A DNA stretch of 64,000 nucleotides from an uncultured Christensenella sp. (GCA_910579705.1 CAJTUI010000011.1:21426-85425); one strand, 5' to 3'. Positions 42,045 to 49,843 are shown, numbered from the stretch's first letter. Notes: generated by a model not told the origin, from the letters alone. Translations and numbers: made by a program.

Positions 42045-43325
42045 ATGAAGAAAGTCGGCGTGGCGATACTCGGTCTCGGGGTGGTAGGAGGCGGAACATA
42101 TCGGATACTTACGGGTCACCGTGATTTTTACAGGAAAGCGCACGGGCTTGACCTTACCGTCGAATGCGTACTCGAACGCAACGCCGCGCGCGCTGTCGAA
42201 CTCGGCATAGATAAGAGCAAAATCTGCTCTAACATAGCCGAAATCTGCTCCAATCCCGAAGTGGATATCGTGGTGGAAGTTATCGGCGGGGTGGAGCCTG
42301 CGAAAACTTTCGTTCTCGCCGCGTTAAACGCCGGGAAATCGGTCGTAACGTCCAATAAGGAGCTTTATTGCAAATACAGTTACGAGCTTGAAAAGGCCGC
42401 AAAGAAAAACAACTGCGGGCTGTTCTACGAGGCGAGCTGCGTAGGCGGTGTCCCCGTTATCAGGACTCTTCTGGATAATTTACAGGGCAACAAAATTTTG
42501 TCGATGACGGGTATTATCAACGGCACGACGAATTATATACTTACAAAGATGTCGGACGAGGGCGCGTCCTACGGCGACGTGATGAAGGAGGCGCAGAAAC
42601 TCGGCTATGCCGAGGCAGACCCCACCGCGGACGTAGAAGGCTACGACGCGGCGTATAAGCTGTCCATTTTATCAAGTCTGGCGTTTCATACAAAGATACC
42701 GTTTACGGCGGTATACCGCGAGGGCATAACGGGCGTGGACTGCACGGACCTTGCAAACGGAAAAAGGCTGGGTTACGCTTTAAAACTGCTTGCCGTCGGT
42801 AAGAACAAAGGCGACGGAATAGAGGTAAGGGTGCACCCCGCTTTTATTTCCAGCAATCACCCTCTCGCGGGCGTAAAGGACAGTTATAACGCCGTTTATA
42901 TTACCGGCGACAGCGTTGAGGACGTTATGCTTTACGGCAGGGGCGCGGGTGCGTTGCCCACGGGTAGCGCGATAGTCGGGGATATTATTTACTGCGCCAC
43001 GCACGATAATTTCAATTATTCTCCGTTTGAAAACACCAAGGACGCGGACCCCGCTACAAAGTTTATTTGCAATTTCAAAAGCGCGTATTATATCAGGCTT
43101 ACCGCGAGCGATAAGGCGGGAGTGCTTTCAAAGGTCACTGCGGCGCTCGGCAAACACGGAATAAGCGTTTCACAGCTCGTTCAGGACGAAAACAGGAACG
43201 GCGAGTTCGTATCGCTTATACTTATTACGCACGAAACGCGTGAAAAGGACGTCGACAAAGCGGTGGAAGAAATCAATTTGTCGGGCATTGCGGAGGTCGC
43301 GGCCGTTTACAGGGTGGTTGCTTGA
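42045..43325 (+). CDS. hom: Homoserine dehydrogenase with ACT domain
   Basis: Reduces aspartate semialdehyde to homoserine for threonine and methionine. The NAD(P) loop GLGVVGGGT is at the N-terminus, TSNKELYCKY and FYEASCVGGVPVI are active-site blocks, GIINGTTNYILTKMSDEGASY is the signature, and ADPTADVEGYDAAYKLSIL carries the catalytic Asp and Lys. Residues about 347-426 are an ACT domain (YYIRLTASDKAGVLSKVTAALGKHGISVSQLVQ), the usual site of threonine feedback. The 426-residue length is standard for Gram-positives. The ATG follows GGAGGA. Confidence 0.95.
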   Translation: MKKVGVAILGLGVVGGGTYRILTGHRDFYRKAHGLDLTVECVLERNAARAVELGIDKSKICSNIAEICSNPEVDIVVEVIGGVEPAKTFVLAALNAGKSVVTSNKELYCKYSYELEKAAKKNNCGLFYEASCVGGVPVIRTLLDNLQGNKILSMTGIINGTTNYILTKMSDEGASYGDVMKEAQKLGYAEADPTADVEGYDAAYKLSILSSLAFHTKIPFTAVYREGITGVDCTDLANGKRLGYALKLLAVGKNKGDGIEVRVHPAFISSNHPLAGVKDSYNAVYITGDSVEDVMLYGRGAGALPTGSAIVGDIIYCATHDNFNYSPFENTKDADPATKFICNFKSAYYIRLTASDKAGVLSKVTAALGKHGISVSQLVQDENRNGEFVSLILITHETREKDVDKAVEEINLSGIAEVAAVYRVVA

Positions 43326-44188
43326 ACTGTCGTATAGTCGTCAACGCGTATATAAAGAACGCATCTCAGATTATGCAGGCAAAGCGTATCGCCGAAGAAC
43401 TGGAACGAGCGGGCGCGCACTGCGAGATTGTTAAAAATATTGATTTGGCATATATTGAGAACGGTCGCGCAGTCGGCTCCGATTTCGGAGTTTGCGTGTT
43501 TCTGGATAAGGACAGGGCGGCGGCTCGACTTCTTGAAAAGTGCGGGGTCAGACTTATAAACAGCGCGCAGGCGATAGAGGTGTGCGACGATAAATTGCTT
43601 ACGCATATAAGTCTTTCGGATATGGGAATACCTATGCCGGACAGCGTTTACGCGCCGCTTTGTTATTATCCCGACGCAAAGGTTAACCGTGAGTTTTTGG
43701 AAACGGTTGCAAAACGGCTCAAATTTCCTCTCGTAGCTAAAAAGTGTTACGGCTCGCTGGGTGCGGGCGTGTATCTTATAAGAAACAGTTTGGAGCTGGC
43801 CGAATTCGAGGAGCGTAACAAACTCTGCGCTCATTTCTATCAGAAGTTTATCGGCAGGGGCGGCGAAGATATTCGCGCGATAGTAATCGGCGGAAAATTC
43901 GTCTGCGCAATGAAACGCATAAATAAAAACGACTTCCGTTCCAATATAGAACTGGGCGGAAGCGGTGAAAGGTTAGATGCGGACGAAAATTTAAAAAAGC
44001 TCTGCGAGCGGACCGCCGCAATACTCAATCTCGACTACTGCGGCATAGACGTTCTGACGGACGAAAATGGTAACAGGTATATCTGCGAAGTAAACTCGAA
44101 CGCCTTTTTCGCCGAGGCCGAGCGGGTCTGCGGAGTAAATATAGCAAAAAAATTCGCAGAACTGATTATTGCAAATAAAAACGCTTGA
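43322..44188 (+). CDS. RimK-like ATP-grasp ligase
   Basis: ATP-grasp enzyme of the RimK family, which joins amino acids (often glutamate) to a peptide, protein or cofactor carboxylate. I use the TTG at 43322, overlapping the hom stop and preceded by AGGGTGG, because the first strand (NCRIVVNAYIKN) matches RimK N-termini; the next ATG (43373) would remove it. ATP-grasp features: FPLVAKKCYGSLGAGVYLI, YQKFIGRGGEDIRAIVIGGKFVCAMKR, and the metal-binding CGIDVLTDENGNRYICEVNSNAFF. The 288-residue length is typical. The substrate is unknown; linkage to hom suggests an amino-acid-related product but could be fortuitous. Confidence 0.85.
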   Translation: MNCRIVVNAYIKNASQIMQAKRIAEELERAGAHCEIVKNIDLAYIENGRAVGSDFGVCVFLDKDRAAARLLEKCGVRLINSAQAIEVCDDKLLTHISLSDMGIPMPDSVYAPLCYYPDAKVNREFLETVAKRLKFPLVAKKCYGSLGAGVYLIRNSLELAEFEERNKLCAHFYQKFIGRGGEDIRAIVIGGKFVCAMKRINKNDFRSNIELGGSGERLDADENLKKLCERTAAILNLDYCGIDVLTDENGNRYICEVNSNAFFAEAERVCGVNIAKKFAELIIANKNA

Positions 44189-44213
44189 TTTTTGTTATGA
44201 AATACGCTAAAAT
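44185..44213 (+). promoter_or_regulatory. Promoter of tRNA-Ser(GGA)
   Basis: TTGATT (44185-44190), 17 bp, TAAAAT (44208-44213). The -35 overlaps the stop codon of the RimK-like gene. Predicted +1 is about five bases before the mature tRNA. Confidence 0.8.
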
Positions 44214-44224
44214 AATCAAGCAAT

Positions 44225-44313
44225 GCAGAGATGGCTGAGCGGTTTAAGGCGCACGATTGGAAATCGTGTGTACCCAAAAGGTACCGGAGGTTCAAATCCT
44301 CTTCTCTGCGCCA
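44225..44313 (+). tRNA. tRNA-Ser, anticodon GGA
   Basis: Acceptor GCAGAGA pairs with TCTCTGC, discriminator G, encoded CCA (44311-44313). The anticodon stem CACGA/TCGTG encloses loop TTGGAAA, so the anticodon is GGA (reads UCC/UCU). A long variable arm (GTACC.. / GGTAC) confirms class II tRNA-Ser. TTCAAAT forms the T loop. Confidence 0.97.
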
Positions 44314-44315
44314 CA

Positions 44316-44349
44316 AAACGCGGGAAGGACGAAAGTCTTTTCCGCGTTT
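44316..44349. terminator. Hairpin downstream of tRNA-Ser(GGA)
   Basis: A 15-bp stem AAACGCGGGAAGGAC / GTCTTTTCCGCGTTT with a GAAA tetraloop. It closes the tRNA transcript and lies 18 bases past the end of the convergent broken XRE gene, so it could serve both directions; the T-tracts are short. Confidence 0.7.
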
Positions 44350-44366
44350 AAATTGTTATGTAGGTT

Positions 44367-44609
44367 TCAGTTGTCGTCCAGATTTTCCGTCGAAAATAAA
44401 TCGGACGCGAAAAACTGTTCCAGCGTAATATTGAATCCTCTGCAAATATTAAGCAAAGTAGCAAGAGTGCAGGAATTGCTTTTACAAAGAACTATATTCG
44501 AAATGGTGGAAGTGCATACCGCGCTCTTTGAGGAAAGTTTATAGCCCTTCTATTTTTTGTCTTTTATGAGCTGTTGAATTCTTAGCGATAAAGCTTGATT
44601 GAGTTGCAT
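44367..44609 (-). pseudogene. XRE-family helix-turn-helix regulator broken by an in-frame amber codon
   Basis: The minus strand encodes an 80-codon XRE regulator that starts with ATG at 44609, preceded by AAAGGAG, and reads MQLNQALSLRIQQLIKDKK, then TAG (44552-44550), then KGYKLSSKSAVCTSTISNI, a Cys- and Ser-rich turn, and LLNICRGFNITLEQFF to a TGA at 44369-44367. Helices 1 to 4 of the HTH are all recognisable on either side of the stop. TAG is an ordinary stop elsewhere in the window (nagB, galK, queE), so readthrough by recoding is unlikely. No in-frame start follows the stop near enough to rescue the fold. The 474-bp gap between the tRNA and the next gene holds only this and promoters. Confidence 0.75.
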
Positions 44610-44752
44610 AAAATATTGTCTCCTTTAGTAATTTGACAATATTTTATCATTACCCAAAATGGTATTATTCCAAAATTCTGACATAGCGACAATTTGATAG
44701 CGTTAAAATAAAGAATTTTTCGGCGCGCAACCAAACGGTGCGCGCTGCTCTC

Positions 44753-44781
44753 TTGATTTTAGTTAAGTTATAACATATAAT
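44753..44781 (+). promoter_or_regulatory. Promoter of the XRE-SdpI gene, predicted to give a leaderless mRNA
   Basis: TTGATT (44753-44758), 17 bp, consensus TATAAT (44776-44781), then six bases and the ATG at 44788. The standard +1 falls on the A of ATG, and the six bases hold no ribosome site. Confidence 0.75.
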
Positions 44782-44787
44782 GGTGCT

Positions 44788-45630
44788 ATGTTTAAAGACA
44801 ATTTGCGGTATAGCCGTTTAAAAAAAGGTATGACTCAACAGGAACTTGCGTCAAGGCTTTACGTTACAAGACAAAGCGTATCCAAGTGGGAGCAGGGGAT
44901 AAACGAGCCGGATATAGAAACGTTAAAGAGTTTGTGCTCTGTTTTGGGGGTTACGCTTGAATTTATGTTGTCCGACAACAGCGTAGAAGACAAGAGTTTC
45001 AATCTCAATAGAACTTTGCTGTTTTATAACTTACTTACCGCTTTTTTCAGTATATTGACGGTGTTTGTTTTACTGAGGTTTTTACCCGAAGTAATTCCTG
45101 CGCACTGGACACACGGACAAGTCGACAGATACGGCAAGAAATACGAAATCCTATTGCATTTGATAACTTTTCTGATTTTCGCGGCGACGGATTTTATTGT
45201 ATATGAATTCTGTAAACGCGGTAGGGAGAAAAAGTCGGTAATTTTATTTCACGTAATTTGTCTTGTCCTTACGGTATCTTACGAAATTTTTATTCTGGTA
45301 ATTCATTCCCTTAGCGTTTCCGATGCAAACTTAATGTCGTACATAGTTTGCGTTATGCTTGCTTTTTTTCTTTCGATATTCTTGGCTATGTCGCCGTACG
45401 TTACTCCTCCAAACAAATTATTAGGTATAAGAACGGCCTTTACGCTGGGAAACGGCGCTGTCTGGAAAAAGATTAACGGGTTCGCCTGTGTCTGGCTGAG
45501 CGTGACCACGCTACCCGTTTTGGCGCTGAATATGGTTTTTGTTTCGGTGTGGGCTTTAATGAGCTTTTTACTTTATATTATACCGACTATTGCGATTGCC
45601 GTTTATTACCGCAGGTTACAAACCAAATAA
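44788..45630 (+). CDS. XRE-type HTH regulator fused to SdpI/DUF1648-like membrane domain
   Basis: Residues 1-62 are an XRE DNA-binding domain (LRYSRLKKGMTQQELASRLYVTRQSVSKWEQGINEPDIETL). Residues about 75-280 have roughly six membrane helices with the DUF1648 marker LPEVIPAHWTHGQVDRYGKK and the SdpI-type motif PPNKLLGIRTAFTLGNGAVWKKINGFACVWL. SdpI is the immunity and signalling protein against the SdpC toxin in B. subtilis; a regulator-immunity fusion suggests sensing of a membrane-active peptide and direct control of DNA. No toxin gene is adjacent. The start codon lies at the predicted +1 of its promoter, with no ribosome site. It is followed by a terminator. Confidence 0.85.
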   Translation: MFKDNLRYSRLKKGMTQQELASRLYVTRQSVSKWEQGINEPDIETLKSLCSVLGVTLEFMLSDNSVEDKSFNLNRTLLFYNLLTAFFSILTVFVLLRFLPEVIPAHWTHGQVDRYGKKYEILLHLITFLIFAATDFIVYEFCKRGREKKSVILFHVICLVLTVSYEIFILVIHSLSVSDANLMSYIVCVMLAFFLSIFLAMSPYVTPPNKLLGIRTAFTLGNGAVWKKINGFACVWLSVTTLPVLALNMVFVSVWALMSFLLYIIPTIAIAVYYRRLQTK

Positions 45631-45632
45631 CA

Positions 45633-45662
45633 AAAGCCCCCGAGTATCGGGGGACTTTTTTT
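45633..45662. terminator. Terminator between the XRE-SdpI gene and the MATE gene
   Basis: CCCCCGA / TCGGGGG stem with a GTA loop, flanked by AAAAG and ACTTTTTTT. It serves the plus-strand gene, and the convergent MATE gene ends within its T-tract (45661). Confidence 0.88.
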
Positions 45663-47055
45663 AATCTTCTTTTTCGGCGAGTTTCATTTTTACTTCGTTT
45701 TCCCGCTTTTTAAACACTTTGGGAAAGGTGATGAATATTACCGCCGAAGTTATCGCGCCCGCAATAAAATCGGCAATGCCTTCCGACATATACACGCCCT
45801 TGAAGCCTATGAAATGCGTAAGCGCAAAGCAGAGCGGTATAAGGATGATTACTTTTCTCATAACTGCCAGTATGAGCGCGGATTTCGCCTGACCCAGCGC
45901 AACGTTCACGTTTTGAAGGGTCATTTGTACGAAAAACATAATGGAACCCATAAGAAACAGAGGGGAGTAGTCTTTAACGATATGTTTAACGTTATCGCTT
46001 GCCGAAAATATAAAAGCGTACAGCGAAGGTGCGGACATAGAAACCGTCCATATGACCACGGCGAAGATAAACGAAATTACCGTGACGTACTTAATTCCTT
46101 TTTTCAGTCGTTCGGCGTTGCCCATACCGTAATTATAGCTTACGAAAGGTTGCATACCGCTACCAAGCCCGTTTAAAGGCAAAGATATGAATTGCAACGC
46201 GCTGAGCATTATCGTAAGCGCGGCCGTATAGTCTTTGTTTCCGCCCGTGGACATATTAAGGTTTATATTGAACACTATCTGGATTGCACACTCGGTCGAA
46301 ATCATAACGAACGGCGTGAAACCTAGCGAAACGATGCCGAAAATCCTTTTTGCGTTCGGCCGCATATCTTTAAAGCGTAGTTTGAAAAGGCTATTTTTTG
46401 AGCAAAGGAAAATGATTATCCAGATAAACGAAACGGATTGGGAAATGACCGTCGCAAGACTTGCGCCCTTTACGCCCAGTCCGAACACGAAAATGAATAG
46501 GGGGTCAAGCGCAATGTTTATTATTGCGCCTATCAATACCGAAAACATAGCCGTGAACGAGTGGCCCTGAGCGGTAATGAAAGGGTTAAGCCCCTGCGCA
46601 AGCATTACGAACACCGTTCCCAGCGAATAAACTTTGAGGTATGCCGCGGCGAACTCTACTGCGCTGGGCGGACAGCCGAAAAGTATAACAAGCTGTTTTG
46701 CGAGAAATAAAGTAGATAGACTCAGTATAACCGCAAAAACGGTCAACATCAAAAAAGCGGTGTTGAAAATTTTGTTGGCTTCTTCGCCGTCGTTTTCTCC
46801 CAGCTTAATGCTTGCCCGCGGCGAACCGCCCATTCCGACCAGATTTGCAAAAGCCTGAATTATAAGAGTAATGGGTAAAACAATCCCAAGCGCCGCAAGC
46901 GCGTCCATACCCGAGCCGTCTATCTTAGCGACGAACATTCTGTCGACAATGTTATAGAGAAAAGTGATGAGCTGTGCAACGACGGCAGGTATAGTCAGTT
47001 TAAAAATCAACGGCAATATTTTTCCGTTCGCAAGCCGTTCCGTAGTGTCTGTCAT
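45661..47055 (-). CDS. MATE family efflux transporter
   Basis: Multidrug and toxin extrusion type Na+/H+ antiporter with 12 helices in 464 residues, a normal length. It opens with TERLANGKILPLIFKLTIPAVVAQLITFLYNIVDRMFVAKI, has the first-half motif GMGGSPRASIKLGENDGEEA and the second-half LPLNGLGSGMQPFVSYNYGMGN, both typical of the DinF/NorM group in Clostridia. The cargo is unknown. It has its own promoter; I see no proper ribosome site within 12 bases of the ATG. Transcription converges with the XRE-SdpI gene. Confidence 0.93.
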   Translation of the reverse strand: MTDTTERLANGKILPLIFKLTIPAVVAQLITFLYNIVDRMFVAKIDGSGMDALAALGIVLPITLIIQAFANLVGMGGSPRASIKLGENDGEEANKIFNTAFLMLTVFAVILSLSTLFLAKQLVILFGCPPSAVEFAAAYLKVYSLGTVFVMLAQGLNPFITAQGHSFTAMFSVLIGAIINIALDPLFIFVFGLGVKGASLATVISQSVSFIWIIIFLCSKNSLFKLRFKDMRPNAKRIFGIVSLGFTPFVMISTECAIQIVFNINLNMSTGGNKDYTAALTIMLSALQFISLPLNGLGSGMQPFVSYNYGMGNAERLKKGIKYVTVISFIFAVVIWTVSMSAPSLYAFIFSASDNVKHIVKDYSPLFLMGSIMFFVQMTLQNVNVALGQAKSALILAVMRKVIILIPLCFALTHFIGFKGVYMSEGIADFIAGAITSAVIFITFPKVFKKRENEVKMKLAEKED

Positions 47056-47095
47056 ATGTATTTGTTTAAATTATCCGTATAAATGTTTTTAAATG

Positions 47096-47124
47096 ATTAT
47101 AGCCTCTTTGGCCGTAAAAATCAA
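47096..47124 (-). promoter_or_regulatory. Promoter of the MATE transporter gene
   Basis: Minus strand TTGATT (47124-47119), 17 bp, TATAAT (47101-47096), about 40 bases before the ATG. Confidence 0.75.
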
Positions 47125-47264
47125 ACATATAAAGCATTTTTATAGCTGATTAAAATATCATTTACGGCGAAAACTACGGCGAACACGATAAGCGGTATAT
47201 TTAGCAGCATTATTCCGCCGAACAGAAAGACGGTCGTTATGATAAGGCCGTAATAATTGAACAA
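47121..47264 (-). pseudogene. Possible remnant of a small membrane protein
   Basis: This part of the 436-bp gap between the MATE gene and queD keeps an open minus-strand frame, from about 47372 to a TGA at 47121-47123, with two hydrophobic stretches (LIITTVFLFGGIMLLNIPLIV and FAVVFAV) and a basic segment upstream. There is no ATG at a sensible place and no ribosome site; a TTG at 47264 is the only alternative start before the hydrophobic part. It could be a decayed gene tail, or chance. The family is not recognised. The upstream part of the frame overlaps the queD promoter on the other strand. Confidence 0.25.
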
Positions 47265-47331
47265 GCTAATAATTCTAAGTAAATACCTAAAACAATTTGA
47301 AAATAAGTAGCGTGTAAGCGCTCTGGTTGAG

Positions 47332-47360
47332 TTGACATACTTGTTGCGGCGTGATATTAT
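47332..47360 (+). promoter_or_regulatory. Promoter of the queuosine-precursor operon
   Basis: TTGACA (47332-47337), 17 bp, TATTAT (47355-47360). Predicted +1 near 47367, about nine bases before the riboswitch aptamer. Confidence 0.88.
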
Positions 47361-47375
47361 ATAGTCAATAAATTA

Positions 47376-47417
47376 GACAGTTCGTTTGCGCCATCCTGTC
47401 TTTAAACAAAACCAGGG
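47376..47417 (+). ncRNA. preQ1-I riboswitch aptamer
   Basis: P1 is GACAG / CTGTC (47376-47380 and 47396-47400) enclosing a C-rich 15-base loop; the tail TTTAAACAAAACCAGGG (47401-47417) closely parallels the UUAACAAAACAAGG tail of the Thermoanaerobacter preQ1-I aptamer, with the A-rich stretch that lies in the P1 groove and terminal G residues able to form the H-type pseudoknot with loop C residues. It directly precedes the preQ1 synthesis genes. The small size and the tail make this class I rather than II or III. Confidence 0.78.
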
Positions 47418-47443
47418 CATCTGAATGTGAACAGTCTTTTTAG

Positions 47444-47475
47444 GTGCAGTCGTTTTGTCGCGGCTGTACTTTTTT
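47444..47475 (+). terminator. Riboswitch-controlled terminator before queD
   Basis: GTGCAGTCG / CGGCTGTAC stem (two G-T pairs) with an 8-base loop, then TTTTTT. ACAGTC at 47431-47436 can instead pair with GGCTGT (47462-47467) of the 3' arm, giving a plausible antiterminator. This fits preQ1-induced transcription termination. Confidence 0.75.
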
Positions 47476-47491
47476 GCGCAAAAGGAGAGAT

Positions 47492-47911
47492 ATGTATTAT
47501 TTAAAAACTTCGGCTTGTTTTGACAGCGCGCACTTTCTTCAAGGCTATAACGGCAAGTGTGCAAATATTCACGGTCATCACTGGATTGTGGAAGTAAAGA
47601 TAAGCGGCGGCAAATTGCAGGGAAGCGGTGAAAAGCGCGGTATGCTTCTGGATTTCGGCGATTTTAAGCAGGCGGTAAAAGAGCTTGCAGAAGGCTTTGA
47701 CCATACGCTTATTTACGAAAAAAACACACTTAAACCGGTGACCCTTGCCGCGTTTAAAGAAGAGGGATTTACATTGGTTGAAACTGATTTCAGACCCACA
47801 GCCGAAAACTTCGCTTCGCACATTTACGCCGACCTTTGCAAGAAAGGCTTGCCCGTTTTCAGCGTGACAGTCTACGAATCACCCGATAACTGCGCGGTGT
47901 ACGGTGAGTAA
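47492..47911 (+). CDS. queD: 6-carboxytetrahydropterin synthase QueD
   Basis: Makes 6-carboxy-5,6,7,8-tetrahydropterin from dihydroneopterin triphosphate in 7-deazaguanine synthesis. I start at the ATG at 47492 after AAAGGAGAG; the frame extends upstream into the leader. The 139-residue T-fold protein has the catalytic Cys23 in GKCANIHGHHW with zinc ligands His14, His27 and His29, plus LLDFGDFKQAV and the C-terminal Glu in VYESP. It is the first gene of queD-queE-folE-queC-queF. Confidence 0.94.
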   Translation: MYYLKTSACFDSAHFLQGYNGKCANIHGHHWIVEVKISGGKLQGSGEKRGMLLDFGDFKQAVKELAEGFDHTLIYEKNTLKPVTLAAFKEEGFTLVETDFRPTAENFASHIYADLCKKGLPVFSVTVYESPDNCAVYGE

Positions 47912-47912
47912 T

Positions 47913-48578
47913 ATGTCCTGTTTTAAAATTGCCGAAAAGTTTGTAAGCATAAACGGCGAAGGTCAGCGCGCTGGCGAGCTTGCCGTGTTTCTGCGGTTTT
48001 GCGGCTGCAATCTAAATTGCGGCTACTGCGACACACACTGGGCGAACACATCGGACGTAAAATACGAGCTTGCTTCTGCGGAAGAGATTGTTGCATACGT
48101 GAAATCAACGGGCGTTAAAAACGTTACACTTACGGGCGGGGAACCGCTATTGCAGGCGAATATTGCGTATCTTATAGGCCTGTTGGGTGCGTCGGGTGCA
48201 GAGGTAGAAATAGAAACCAACGGAAGCGTGCCGTTGAAAAATATAGTTTCCATTTCGCCTCGTCCCGCCGTTACGGCAGATTATAAACTTCCTTCAAGCG
48301 GAATGGAAAAATATATGTTGACCGAAAACTTTTCTTACCTTACGTTACGTGACGCGGTCAAGTTTGTTGTTGGTGATAATTGCGATTTGATGCGCGCGGA
48401 ACAGATTATAAACGAGTACGGGCTTACGGACAGGTGCCGCGTTTATTTCAGCCCCGTATTCGGAAAAATCAAGCCAGTGGAAATAACTGAGTTTATAAAA
48501 GAGCGTAAGCTTAACGGCGTACGTCTGCAATTACAGTTGCATAAAATCATCTGGGAACCCGATATGCGCGGGGTATAG
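47913..48578 (+). CDS. queE: 7-carboxy-7-deazaguanine synthase QueE
   Basis: Radical SAM enzyme rearranging carboxytetrahydropterin to 7-carboxy-7-deazaguanine. The start FKIAEKFVSINGEGQRAGELAVF is characteristic. The cluster motif is Cys32-x3-Cys36-x2-Cys39, followed by VTLTGGEPLLQ for AdoMet binding. I prefer the ATG at 47913 over the GTG at 47904 since GGTGAG lies before the former. The 221-residue length is normal. It begins one base after the queD stop codon. Confidence 0.94.
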   Translation: MSCFKIAEKFVSINGEGQRAGELAVFLRFCGCNLNCGYCDTHWANTSDVKYELASAEEIVAYVKSTGVKNVTLTGGEPLLQANIAYLIGLLGASGAEVEIETNGSVPLKNIVSISPRPAVTADYKLPSSGMEKYMLTENFSYLTLRDAVKFVVGDNCDLMRAEQIINEYGLTDRCRVYFSPVFGKIKPVEITEFIKERKLNGVRLQLQLHKIIWEPDMRGV

Positions 48579-48586
48579 GAGAAAGT

Positions 48587-49159
48587 ATGGATATCAAAGA
48601 AATAGAAAAACATATCCGCGGGTTATTGATCGCCATAGGCGAAGATCCCGACAGGGAAGGTCTGCGCGAAACGCCTGCCCGCGTGGCGCGAATGTACGAA
48701 GAAGCGTTTGAGGGAATTAAATACACCAACCGCGAAATTGCGGAAAAGTTTGGAAAAACGTTTGAAGTTCCCTCGGACCCGAATTCAGGCGACGCAGTAG
48801 TCATAAAGGACATAAGCGTGTTCAGTTATTGCGAACATCATATGGCGCTTATGTACGATATGAAAGTCGATGTGGCGTACGTTCCGCGCGGAAGAGTTCT
48901 TGGATTGAGTAAAATTGCGCGCATCTGCGATATGGCGGCAAAGCGGCTTCAATTGCAGGAGCGTCTTGGACGGGACATTGCCGAGATAATTTCTCTTGCT
49001 GCTTTATCGCCCGACGTCGGAGTCAGGATAGAAGGTTGCCACAGCTGTATGACTTCGCGCGGGATAAAAAACGTATCGTCAAAAACGGTTACAAAATCTT
49101 ACTTCGGTGCGTTCAAGGAGAATGTTTCCCTGCAAAATCTTTTGGGGGACAGGGTATGA
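48587..49159 (+). CDS. folE: GTP cyclohydrolase I FolE
   Basis: Converts GTP to dihydroneopterin triphosphate, the entry to both folate and deazaguanine synthesis. Zinc ligands are Cys82 and His85 in SYCEHHMALM and Cys154 in GCHSCMTSRG. GEDPDREGLRETPARVARMYEE and VLGLSKIARICDMAAKRLQLQERL are standard. The 190-residue length is typical. Its position inside the que operon and under the preQ1 riboswitch suggests that this copy serves preQ1 synthesis. It overlaps queC by four bases. Confidence 0.95.
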   Translation: MDIKEIEKHIRGLLIAIGEDPDREGLRETPARVARMYEEAFEGIKYTNREIAEKFGKTFEVPSDPNSGDAVVIKDISVFSYCEHHMALMYDMKVDVAYVPRGRVLGLSKIARICDMAAKRLQLQERLGRDIAEIISLAALSPDVGVRIEGCHSCMTSRGIKNVSSKTVTKSYFGAFKENVSLQNLLGDRV

Positions 49160-49842
49160 AAGCACTTGTTTTATTAAGCGGCGGTGTGGATAGCGCAACC
49201 TGTCTCGGACTGGCGGTTCAAAAATACGGCGCGGCGGAAGTTTCCGCCCTTTCCGTTTACTACGGTCAGACCCACAGTAAAGAACTTGATGCAGCGCAAA
49301 AAGTTGCCGCTTTTTACGGCATTGTTGTAAAACGGCTTGACCTTTCGGTCATATTCGAAGGTTCGGACTGTTCGCTCTTGGCGGATTCACCAAATACTAT
49401 ACCTCTGCAAAGTTATGCCGAACAGCTTTCCGTAACGGGCGGCAAACCCGTTTCAACCTATGTTCCTTTCAGGAACGGGCTGTTTCTTTCGGCGGCGGCA
49501 AGCGTGGCGCTTTCGCACGGGTGCGAGGTGATATATTACGGCGCGCACAGCGACGATGCGGCGGGCAACGCCTATCCGGATTGTAGCGAAAAGTTTAATT
49601 CCGCTATGGGCGAAGCTATTTATACGGGTAGCGGCGGACAGCTTAGAATTCTTGCGCCATTTGTAAACTTAAACAAATCTCAGGTAGTAAAAATGGGGCT
49701 TGAACTCGGCGTTCCGTATAAATATACTTGGAGCTGTTATTCGGGCGGCGGAACACCTTGCGGCGTATGTGCTACTTGCCGTGACCGCACCGCGGCATTT
49801 AAAGCCAACGGAATAGAAGACCCCGCAATAAAAGGAGAATAA
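49156..49842 (+). CDS. queC: 7-cyano-7-deazaguanine synthase QueC
   Basis: ATP-dependent ligase turning carboxydeazaguanine plus ammonia into preQ0. The PP-loop is LLSGGVDSATCLG at residue 5; the zinc site is the four-Cys cluster WSCYSGGGTPCGVCATC near the C-terminus. I start at the ATG at 49156, overlapping the folE stop; the longer frame runs back into folE. The 228-residue length is normal. FRNGLFLSAAASVAL and YYGAHSDDAAGNAYPDC are further family blocks. Confidence 0.95.
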   Translation: MKALVLLSGGVDSATCLGLAVQKYGAAEVSALSVYYGQTHSKELDAAQKVAAFYGIVVKRLDLSVIFEGSDCSLLADSPNTIPLQSYAEQLSVTGGKPVSTYVPFRNGLFLSAAASVALSHGCEVIYYGAHSDDAAGNAYPDCSEKFNSAMGEAIYTGSGGQLRILAPFVNLNKSQVVKMGLELGVPYKYTWSCYSGGGTPCGVCATCRDRTAAFKANGIEDPAIKGE

Positions 49843-49843
49843 A

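Noticed and set aside
44257..44544. Plus-strand open frame starting inside tRNA-Ser(GGA)
   Set aside because: It overlaps the tRNA, its terminator and the broken XRE gene on the other strand, which explains the sequence far better.
44550..44552. UAG reassigned to an amino acid in this organism
   Set aside because: TAG is used as a normal stop at the ends of nagB, galK, the PhnP-like gene and queE, so a changed code is unlikely; the XRE amber is better explained as a mutation.
44633..44668. Plus-strand TTGACA at 44633 with TATTAT at 44663
   Set aside because: The spacer is 24 bp, too long for sigma-70; the 44753-44781 pair is a far better promoter for the following gene.
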